Positions 22,191-30,829 of a stretch of DNA of 64,000 bases are shown piece by piece (the first letter of the stretch is position 1; every line of letters begins with the position of its first letter). The position numbers and the translations under genes are program-made. The notes below the pieces were generated by a model. That model did no database searches. It was not told the origin of the DNA and was given only the letters and a program-made list of their open reading frames with translations. Source of the stretch: Saccharomycopsis fibuligera x Saccharomycopsis cf. fibuligera (Eukaryota; Ascomycota; Saccharomycetes; Ascoideales; Saccharomycopsidaceae); the NCBI GenBank assembly GCA_001936135.1, contig CP012817.1:2232001-2296000 (forward strand), given 5' to 3'.

Positions 22191-23696
22191 ATGGTATTCA
22201 ACAAGCTCAAGTACAACTTCCAGGACTACGACTATGAACCTGCTCTGCCTGCTGTCAACCCAGGCTCCGTTCCAACGCAGCGTCAGATTTACCAGTCCCG
22301 CCAGCAGTTTGGCGTGAACTTGGGCAGCATCTTCATTCTCGAAAAGTTTATCCACGACGGTTTCTTCATTGAGGACACCAACGCGGAATTGGAGGCCATC
22401 ACTGCTCAAGTGAAGCAGAGCGGCGCCGACAAGACCCGCCAGGCCCTCGAAGAGCACTGGACCACTTTCATCAACGACGACGACTGGGCTTGGTTGCAAT
22501 CAGTTGGCGTTACATCTGTCAGAGTGCCAGTAGGCTACTGGGAGATTGATGGCGGCAGGTTTGCTGACGACACCCCATTCGAGCACATTGCCGGGGTATA
22601 CAAGAACGCCTGGAAGATTTACAAGCTGCACTACATTGAAAAAGCGGCCCAGCACAACATCTCGGTGCTTGTCGACATTCACGCCTTGCCAGGCGGCGCC
22701 AACACTGGCGACCACTCTGGTCAAACGCTCAGCGAGCCCGGATTCTGGAGCTCCAGCAAGTACCAGCTCTGCGCCTTAGACGCCGTCAAGTTCCTTGCTG
22801 ATGACTTGAAGCAGTACGACAACATTGCCGGCTTGCAAGTCGTTAACGAAAGTGTCTACGACGACCCAGGTACCGCCCAGTCCAAATACTACAAGGCGGC
22901 CATCCACAAAATCAGAAAAAGAAACCAAGAAATCCCGATTGTTATCTCCGATGGCTGGAACCCAAACCAATGGGTCGAGTGGGTCAAGCAAGGCGAGCAG
23001 CAGTTGAATAACGCTGACCTTGGTGTGATATTGGATGTCCACATTTACCGCTGTTTCAGTGATGATGACAAAAACAAAGACCCAGACGCCATCATCAACG
23101 AGCTTGAAAGCACAGTTCTCAATGACGTCAATGGTCAAGCTGATGTCATCGTTGGCGAATATAGCGCTGTGCTCGACGGCGATACCTGGAATAAATTTCA
23201 AGGTGACCGTGCTCAAAAAGTTAGTGAGTATGCCAGCGCTGAAATCCGTCTTTTCAACCAACGTGCCAGCGGTTCTTATTTTTGGACTTACAAGTTCCAG
23301 CATGGCGACGGCGGCGAATGGGGCTTTGTTCCTATGGTCAATTCAGGAGCCTTGCCCAAGCGCCCAACTGCTCCAGCAAGATTCCCATCTGCTGAAGAAA
23401 GGGACCAAGTATTGCAGCAAAAACTTGATGAACACTCTAATTACTGGAATGGGGCTAACCCTAATGAGAAATATGAGCATGGCCGTTATGCTGATGCTTT
23501 TTATATTGGTTGGAATGATGCTGCTGAGTTTGCCAAATTTGATGGTTCTACCATTGGCCGTAAACATTCCTGGAAAGTGGCCAGACGTAACGAACATATT
23601 CAACAAAAAGGAGCAAGTCCTTTCTTGTGGGAATGGGATTCCGGTTTTGATGCCGGGGTCAAAGCGTTTGAAGAGTTGGCTGGATTGGTTCAATAA
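22191..23696 (+). CDS. glycoside hydrolase family 5 exo-beta-1,3-glucanase-like protein (YBR056W type)
   Basis: A protein of 501 residues from the ATG at 22191, chosen because MVFNKLKYNFQDYDYEP matches the family N-terminus. Upstream in-frame residues have no ATG and do not look conserved. GH5 motifs run in order: FGVNLGSIFILEKFI, SVRVPVGYWEI, LVDIHALPGGANTGDHSG, the acid/base Glu220 in LQVVNES, DVHIYRCF, and the nucleophile Glu323 in VGEYSAVLDG. There is no signal peptide, so it is more like the cytosolic YBR056W than the secreted Exg1. The usual NEP at the acid/base is NES here. The 5' two thirds use many C-ending codons (GCC, GTC, AAC, CTC, CTG), while the last 350 bp switch to T-ending codons. 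The substrate is inferred from the family. Confidence 0.92.
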   Translation: MVFNKLKYNFQDYDYEPALPAVNPGSVPTQRQIYQSRQQFGVNLGSIFILEKFIHDGFFIEDTNAELEAITAQVKQSGADKTRQALEEHWTTFINDDDWAWLQSVGVTSVRVPVGYWEIDGGRFADDTPFEHIAGVYKNAWKIYKLHYIEKAAQHNISVLVDIHALPGGANTGDHSGQTLSEPGFWSSSKYQLCALDAVKFLADDLKQYDNIAGLQVVNESVYDDPGTAQSKYYKAAIHKIRKRNQEIPIVISDGWNPNQWVEWVKQGEQQLNNADLGVILDVHIYRCFSDDDKNKDPDAIINELESTVLNDVNGQADVIVGEYSAVLDGDTWNKFQGDRAQKVSEYASAEIRLFNQRASGSYFWTYKFQHGDGGEWGFVPMVNSGALPKRPTAPARFPSAEERDQVLQQKLDEHSNYWNGANPNEKYEHGRYADAFYIGWNDAAEFAKFDGSTIGRKHSWKVARRNEHIQQKGASPFLWEWDSGFDAGVKAFEELAGLVQ

Positions 23697-24217
23697 ATTA
23701 ACCCTAGTTGCAGCTGTCCATGACAGCTAGTTGATTTCAGGCGGATTACCGTCGACAAAAATGTTTGCTGACCACAAAATGAGAATTTATGAGTATTTTT
23801 ATCTTTTTGTTGGTCCTCCTTTATATTGTTTTTGTTTTGATTCTCTATTCTACTTTGCTAGTTTTAAATATCAAATTTCTATACGGTTTGTTGTTTTGTT
23901 GCTTTCGTTGACACTCCGTTATTCGACTTCTATAGTTTACAATTTTTTATTTTTCAATACGTTCCTAATGTTTATGCCATGCCCTGTTGTCCCATAATAA
24001 TACACGCCCTCACTATAGCGTTGGCAATAAGTATGTTGCCTAGAAAGTGGTGAATGTCGTGCCGCGATTTTGGGTTTGGCTCTTATGAGAGTGGGACTCC
24101 ACGATGAGTTAAACATATAAAAATGGACTCGCTCCCACAAAGTTCATTGTTTTGTTTTCCTGCACGCTACACCCAGGCTTTGAAATAATATGTTTCCGTA
24201 ATGGCGGTAAAGCAAAT

Positions 24218-24238
<21 letters not shown>
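24218..24238 (+). repeat. A21 homopolymer
   Basis: A run of 21 A, about 520 bp past the GH5 stop codon. Confidence 0.95.
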
Positions 24239-24248
<10 letters not shown>

Positions 24249-25613
24249 TAGCCATAAATCGAAGATCCGTTGTCTAGGCTCATACTTATCTTCTTTCATA
24301 TAAATATTGCTTGGTGTCATACTTAGTTTTTACTTTTTGCAAATGCTTAGTGCTCTTTATAATTTTGGCCTTTTTTTTCTTTCGGTGAGAGCTGTTTGCA
24401 TACAGCAAATACATGGCTCAGTATTTGTCGAAACAATATACCGGGCATGATATGCAAATTCCATTGCCATATAGAATACATAGGCTGATTTTTATCATAG
24501 GTTTATGTTTAGTCTTTGGTCATTACCCGTAACGCTCTGGTCATTGGCAGTAGTGAATGTTTCTTGTGTCAATTTGAGAAACGCATGCTGCAATTGAGCC
24601 TCGATACTGTTTATGGGCCAGTCTACGGGAAATCGGTTCCGGTAGTCAACGTTTAAAAGCAACAGATTGTTTTCTCACCACCACTTCCGCTGGTTTCCCA
24701 ACACCAACGAAGAGTAAGACAAGATCCAAAATGCTGCCAAAAAGAGAATGGTGTGAGCGTCAGATTCTTGATCCAAATTGAACATCTACTAGTAGTTGAA
24801 ATAGGCAAATTGAGAATCCATAACCCTTCATGTTAAGTAATTAATTCAGCTTTTATGCATAAATGCACAGACGACGCTTCACGTACTGGAAAAATTTAAG
24901 TTTAGCTTTTGTTTTCCGCAAAATGTACGAGTAAACCTTATCTTTCATTAATAGCGTTAGTCCTGAAAACGGAGCAGTTTCCACATTGCACATGAGAAAG
25001 GACTCTTTGAATACTTTAAGAACTACACGTTGCCAGTGATTATCTTTTCAAGCACTTTGCTTCTTGCCCGGCCACATGTAAAAACTAGCTGTAGATCTGC
25101 GGGAGACAACACAATTTTGTTGATCATGCGCAGATACTGCTGGCCACTTAGATTTGCTCAACATTCTATGCATACGAAAGGTAGTTTCTTAAAGAAAAGA
25201 GGCCTCAAAGGATGCTTTTCTTTACCACTGAAGTTGTGCTCATTTACTGAATGAGCATGCTTCGTACCATCGAAGCCCCAGGATTCCCGGACTCGATATG
25301 CAGAGATTTTGTGGTTTCGATAACGATGGGCTATTTAGATCTTTCCTAGTTTGCATAGTTTGCTTGGTTTGTGAACCAAGGTCTGTGTGCACTGAAAAAT
25401 GTTTTTTTGAGAAAGCAGACCATGAATCACACAAGAGTACGGCTTCATTTTCTGTGCTCCGCATCTTGCAATAAGAAATTATAAGATTTCAGATGTTGCT
25501 GACAATGAACCTGGTCGAAAGTCTGGTAGAAGCGATACGTACTTTATGAAACCAAATTCAGAAATTTAGGAACCCGTTTCTATTTATGCGGCTTTTAAGG
25601 GAAGACTCTTGTA

Positions 25614-25615
<2 letters not shown>

Positions 25616-25643
<28 letters not shown>
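25616..25643 (+). repeat. T28 homopolymer
   Basis: A run of 28 T, about 640 bp upstream of the F-box start codon. Confidence 0.95.
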
Positions 25644-25647
<4 letters not shown>

Positions 25648-26283
25648 GTCTACTGGCGCCCTCTGGTTGTTGCATAATATACGCCACAATCGCAGTTCCC
25701 TTTACAAATGCCCTACATATCAATGTAAACTGCTGAAGAAGTTATATTTATAGCGTCTTTTCTTCTTCTTTTTGGCCAGCAGAGACACCGCTGTCCATCG
25801 TGAATAAAGCCCTCTCATTTTGAGCATGCAACGGTGCACCAAGCGAGAAAAGCAATCCACGAAAATGGAAACCCCGCAAAGTCCCTGTCTAACCCAGACA
25901 CCATCACGGCACCATACAACAACGATGCTGTTGTTGTGGCTGCTCACTCAAAAAGCACCAAAAATATTTCGTTGCATTCTGTGGCTTACTGAGGTAAATG
26001 TTTGGATAAACACACTACATTCGTCCTTGTATCTTGATACCATACACACTGCATCAGTAGTGTCCCAATATTGCTAAGCGCAATCGTACGGTATTTCCAC
26101 TTTGTCCCCGGCCGGAAAAACAAACTTGTGTTTGTTTACGAAGCCAACCACATCAACAGACTAGAGCAGAGAAGAGCAACGCCCTTATCTTATACCACCC
26201 TATCAGTGGCAATGCTATCAAAAAAGCTTGCTGTTCATTCGCTTTTATACCATTACAATATTTTCAGTTAGCTTGCCGCCACA

Positions 26284-28935
26284 ATGTGCCAAGCAATACC
26301 AACAGCCGCCGGTGCTGCCTCCGCTGTCCATTACATGCCCATCGAGATTTGGGAGCAGATATGCGCTCATCTTCCAGTCCATGATATTCTCAACTTGAGG
26401 CTTGCCAGCACTCAATTTAACGCCATTGCCACCGCCAGTAGGATATGGCGCCGAATTGTGGTACACAAATGGTTCAGTGTGCCGGATTTAGACCACAGCG
26501 ACTTGTTCCAAACCACCAATTTCTTTGACTACTATAAGAAAAGACAGAGGACTGACATGGAGGTGAAAGGCTTGTTATTTGACGACGTTGAGGAGTTTGA
26601 GGATCATGAGGATTTCTTGAAAACAGTATGGCAGACTACGAAATATGGCGAGAAAATAATACCGTTGCTACTCAGGTTGAAAAGCGAATTCAGCAGCGAG
26701 ATTAGCAATAGTAAAAGTATAACCACCGCAACCATCACCCAACACCTCTCACTGTACTATGTTGCTGAACAGGTACTCAGATCACTACGGCGTAAAAATG
26801 TGTTTGAACTCATCTACAATATTTGCTACAGAAAAATCCCTGAAGCAAATTCGTTTACTGATCCAGCCAATTTGCTTCTCGAGGAGTTTTTTTTCAAGTT
26901 TTCTTACCTCGACCCCGGATTTGACGAATTGCAGCAATTTCGCAGCCATGTCGTTCAGGAAATTGTCAAATTTTTTAGACTTTTTCTGGAAGAGAATAAT
27001 AATAACCACAACCCCAATGATAAACTCTCACCCACCACTTTAGTTAAGCGCATCACTGAGACTTTCCATATGTATCGTCATCAGCAATTCCGCAATCATA
27101 GTCAGGCCATATCTCGCTTCACCTACACAATGCCCGCACTCGAAGACTCGTTTGCTACCAGAGTTTATGCTGGTGAAGCCACTGGCCATTCTATTCTAAT
27201 TTCTTCCATTATCCAAAAAATTGCGTTGAATTGCAACATTGTTTGTTTTGTCTCCAAGCGGTTTTTGATTGTTGAGGACCCCACTTTTGAGTATGGATAC
27301 TCTTACAATAAAATGACGGCAAAATCAATCGTTTCTTACACTTTGACTCAAGTGTTACAACAGTATCGGGTTCCAGCGTTACCAGTAAATGTGCCATTGC
27401 AAGCGATAAGTGGACCGAGATTCTGCAGATATATTGATCCGGTTACATGGGATTATCTTTTGAAAATATGTTACTTTGATTATCCTTCAATTCCAGAGCT
27501 GCTTACCTCATTTCACAGAGACATTAGCAACGATGCTTCCCTATCAAGGCTGACAGAGACACAATATACCAATGAATATCTTTCACTAATTTTCCCAATA
27601 TCCAAATGCAAAGTGCAAAAAAGTGATATTGAACAAGTCAAGTTGTTCACATACTTGCTAAAACTACAGCTGGAAAGTCACCCCCAGTCACAATCATCGT
27701 TGCAATCACAGCAAGTAGATCGACCGTTGAACTCAAACTATCTTCGTAATGCTCTTCTACAAAGTCTTCATGACACTGGTGAAGATCCCTATGATTTTGC
27801 CCAGATAGCAAAATTGAAGCAACAATTCCTTGATAATCTTATGTTATATCATATCGCTGATTTTCCTTGTATCAAACCATTTTGGCCAAAACTTTTAGGA
27901 CCACCACTGGACATTGAGCTTTTTGCTCCAATACAAGAATCAGTTGATTTCCTTTCTACCAGAATGAGTGCCACATACACAGACTCTGCAGCTGCTGCTT
28001 CCACGGACGACAAAAGACGAAGAAATAGTCAAGCAATGATTTCAAAACAGGCTCGCAAGTTTGAGTATTTTAAAAACTTGGAAGCTGAAATTTTTAGCAC
28101 ATTTGAAGATCGGTTTAAGCGACATAATGGGTTGAAGTTTGCTAGGAGAAGTAGTACTCGTGCTCAATATAATACAGCTCCAACAGTGGCAGAAACAAAC
28201 ACACGATCCCAATCCCAATCACCAAGGGCGGTTCTTGATAATGAAGTCGAACCACGTTTCAAAGTTGGAGATCCAGTTTATCATCGCAGATGGGCAGAAA
28301 AAGGAATTATAGTTGGTTGGAAAAAAGCAATCCGATTCAATCGCATTTCTTCTGCTTCATCATTGTCATTATCTACTTTATCTTCATCTGCTCTATCATT
28401 ACAGCGAGCTTCTGCTCAGGCAACGGCGACAGCTGCCTCAAATAACAATAATCGCATGGATGCCAATGAAGCGGCAGCGACCGCCAGTGTTATTAATAGT
28501 GAGGCAAATTTGTCTGTTAACACTAACACTAACGACAATTTGGGTAGCAGAAACGGAAATGAGAGTGGAAGCATTTATAACAACAATAACATCACCAGCA
28601 CTACTCATCTAGATGACGATCCCCTGTTATTTTTGGTGGATGTTTTTTATACCGTGTTTTTATTATCTTCTGGAGAAACTAATGTTTATGCAGAAAGCGG
28701 ATTGGAGCCGTTTGAAATTGCCCAACTACCAAGGTCTAAAGAAAAAAAAATTGAAGCCGGGGAAAGCGGTGAGATTGATGATAATAATGGTGATGATCTT
28801 GGGTTGAAGGGGCTTTCTTGGGACGAAGATATTGCAGGAAATCTGTACATCGGGAAGTTTTTTAAAGCTTACGATTATGGCAATAGAAGATTTGTGGCTA
28901 ATAGCTTGTTAAGAAAAATCTATCCTGATTTGTAA
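26284..28935 (+). CDS. F-box protein with FBXO21-like architecture (F-box, transglutaminase-like/SirB1, YccV-like)
   Basis: An 883-residue protein. An F-box at about 18-60 (MPIEIWEQICAHLPVHDIL, then LRLASTQFNAIA) should dock Skp1 in an SCF ubiquitin ligase. The middle region, about 290-400 (GHSILISSIIQKIALNCNIVC, FLIVEDP), resembles the Transglut_core2/SirB1 domain of FBXO21. The C-terminal part has both halves of a YccV-like domain: FKVGDPVYHRRWAEKGIIVGW at 659-679 and, after a low-complexity insert of about 100 residues, LLFLVDVFYTV and NVYAESGLEPFE at about 781-815. This order is that of human FBXO21 and fungal relatives. I know of no S. cerevisiae F-box protein with it. The substrate is unknown. 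The middle assignment is weaker than the two ends. It converges on PHO2. Confidence 0.85.
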   Translation: MCQAIPTAAGAASAVHYMPIEIWEQICAHLPVHDILNLRLASTQFNAIATASRIWRRIVVHKWFSVPDLDHSDLFQTTNFFDYYKKRQRTDMEVKGLLFDDVEEFEDHEDFLKTVWQTTKYGEKIIPLLLRLKSEFSSEISNSKSITTATITQHLSLYYVAEQVLRSLRRKNVFELIYNICYRKIPEANSFTDPANLLLEEFFFKFSYLDPGFDELQQFRSHVVQEIVKFFRLFLEENNNNHNPNDKLSPTTLVKRITETFHMYRHQQFRNHSQAISRFTYTMPALEDSFATRVYAGEATGHSILISSIIQKIALNCNIVCFVSKRFLIVEDPTFEYGYSYNKMTAKSIVSYTLTQVLQQYRVPALPVNVPLQAISGPRFCRYIDPVTWDYLLKICYFDYPSIPELLTSFHRDISNDASLSRLTETQYTNEYLSLIFPISKCKVQKSDIEQVKLFTYLLKLQLESHPQSQSSLQSQQVDRPLNSNYLRNALLQSLHDTGEDPYDFAQIAKLKQQFLDNLMLYHIADFPCIKPFWPKLLGPPLDIELFAPIQESVDFLSTRMSATYTDSAAAASTDDKRRRNSQAMISKQARKFEYFKNLEAEIFSTFEDRFKRHNGLKFARRSSTRAQYNTAPTVAETNTRSQSQSPRAVLDNEVEPRFKVGDPVYHRRWAEKGIIVGWKKAIRFNRISSASSLSLSTLSSSALSLQRASAQATATAASNNNNRMDANEAAATASVINSEANLSVNTNTNDNLGSRNGNESGSIYNNNNITSTTHLDDDPLLFLVDVFYTVFLLSSGETNVYAESGLEPFEIAQLPRSKEKKIEAGESGEIDDNNGDDLGLKGLSWDEDIAGNLYIGKFFKAYDYGNRRFVANSLLRKIYPDL

Positions 28936-28948
28936 TTTACAGGTCTAT

Positions 28949-28971
28949 CAATATTTGTTTGGCAAATATTG
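28949..28971 (+). terminator. perfect hairpin 14 bp past the F-box stop codon
   Basis: Arms CAATATTTG (28949-28957) and CAAATATTG (28963-28971) pair over 9 bp around a 5-nt loop TTTGG. It lies in the 3' UTR, 30 bp before an A32 tract. It could affect 3'-end formation or mRNA stability. Function is inference only. Confidence 0.4.
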
Positions 28972-29001
28972 GTCAACTGCTACTGAGGAAGTTGCCTGCG
29001 G

Positions 29002-29033
<32 letters not shown>
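29002..29033 (+). repeat. A32 homopolymer
   Basis: A run of 32 A in the F-box gene 3' flank. Confidence 0.95.
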
Positions 29034-29035
<2 letters not shown>

Positions 29036-29160
29036 TTTTTAACGACTTCGTATAACATTTTACGTTTTTGTTTTCTATATTTATTCTTTATTTCCCTAGT
29101 TCGTCTTTATCTGCATTTTTTGGTGAACTAGTATATATATGCATATTCTATTTTTTCTTT

Positions 29161-29162
<2 letters not shown>

Positions 29163-29198
<36 letters not shown>
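29163..29198 (+). repeat. T36 homopolymer
   Basis: A run of 36 T preceded by TTTTTTCTTTTC-type pyrimidines. Confidence 0.95.
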
Positions 29199-29199
<1 letters not shown>

Positions 29200-30253
29200 T
29201 ACACCATTCCGCCGTGGATTTCTAAGGCTTTTTGAATAAAAGGTTGACGAACGTTTTTTTTTTTTTTTTTTGCTTTAGAAGATTTGCTTTGAGGTAGTAT
29301 CGAATGACTCTGACTCCCCCCATTGTCGATCAGTGATTGACTTCGTATACGTCATTGCAAAGTATCATTATATAAAGACACATAAAATTGCTAGCTCTCA
29401 CCAAATGCTGGGCATGCTTACAGGGCGTGCCTTTTGAATAGTTTTATTTTTAGATAAGAAGACATGCTTTCGAGGAAATATTTCGTTTTCTATATAGCTC
29501 TTCTTTTGAGTTTTAGTACTTAATATGCTAAACGAAGTATCCCATATCTGTTTATTAGTGAGAGTTGGTGGGGGTGCATGTCTTGGTATCCAAGGCATCA
29601 TTTTCTATAATAACAAGGCCAGCTACTTCAAGTAAAAAGAAAGTTTTTGTATTTTTGTAGTAAAATGAGCAAATGTCACTGTGGCAATTGCACTTCACAC
29701 ATGTCTGGTGCATGTTGGTATACGGGGTATCTTCAAAATAACATAGCAAAACACCAAACAAGGCCTTTTGAGACGAACCCGTTGATTAATTGTCGTCATC
29801 AATGTTCACCCGTTAACCTACAAAAGCACGGGCGCGTAATAGACTCCCTACCTGATGCATATCTGCATGCATATTCATAAACATAGCTTTAAGCTTCGAG
29901 GAGCCCGTCGCCGGCCACTTAGGGGCGTTTGTACATTATAAAGATGCAGGCTTATCGTAGTTTGTCCTCGGGGGAGACTGCGACTGTGCTATTGCGTTAA
30001 TAATTGTGTTATGGTGCTGTTATATAAGACATTTCTATAACAGTTGTTTTTCAACTTATACGTTCTATTGCCCCTGGTATCTTTTTATGTAGATATTAAT
30101 CAACTTTGGCTTGTATATACTTGGCCCTGCGGTAATAAGGTATGCAGGATGTTGGAGAGCGGTATGTGCAGGTTACATACATGTGTATACATCATTTACC
30201 TCATTTATCTTCTGGTTCTGTTGATAGAAGGAAAACTCCGGTACTATAACATT

Positions 30254-30255
<2 letters not shown>

Positions 30256-30292
<37 letters not shown>
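30256..30292 (+). repeat. A37 homopolymer
   Basis: A run of 37 A on the 3' side of PHO2, with a shorter A run at about 30317-30331. Confidence 0.95.
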
Positions 30293-30294
<2 letters not shown>

Positions 30295-30829
30295 CACAGA
30301 GAGTGGGGAATGATTGAAAAAAAAAAAAAAAGATAAAAGAATTCATTTTGTGTTCTTTAACAATCTTGTTACGACCAATATTCTACAGCAATTATATATT
30401 TGAATAAATCTCTATTAAATCATCAACTTCCAGGCATTATCTCTACAAACTATGTTAAATAAAATGGAAAACAACAATAGCACACACTGAAACTAATAAC
30501 GGAAAAGAACTGAGAAGAGTTCATAAATTAATGATTGTAAAAGAATAACGTAAAAATAATAGAATGAGTAAAATTGAAGCAAAAGAAAAGCGAACACACA
30601 CTGACAAAAATAAAGTACATGGAAAACGTAAAAAATCTAAGCCGAAAAGCCAAAATAAAGAGAGAAAACACAACCTTATAAAAAAGAGCTAAAATTAAAA
30701 GCAAAGCAAATACAACAAAGAATAAAAACTGAAGAGACTACTAATATTATAGAAATACTTCGCAGCAACATAAAATAAAAAGTTTAAGTGCGCACGTCTT
30801 TAGATTAATGTTTGTTCAACAAGTCATTT

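Larger units (their letters stand above)
23697..26283. other. 2.6-kb intergenic region GH5 - F-box gene
   Basis: No gene was recognised. It holds the T-rich GH5 3' UTR, A21 at 24218-24238, T28 at 25616-25643, and a promoter-like last 200 bp before the F-box ATG. Open frames at 25.8-26.3 kb have no ATG context or family likeness. Confidence 0.55.
28936..30829. other. convergent F-box/PHO2 intergenic region rich in homopolymers
   Basis: 1.9 kb between two 3' ends. It holds A32 (29002-29033), T36 (29163-29198), T17 near 29254-29270 and A37 (30256-30292). A 71-residue Cys-containing frame at 29665-29880 is discussed as a finding. The PHO2 3' UTR side (30350-30829) is A-rich on the plus strand. 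No other gene was seen. Confidence 0.55.
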
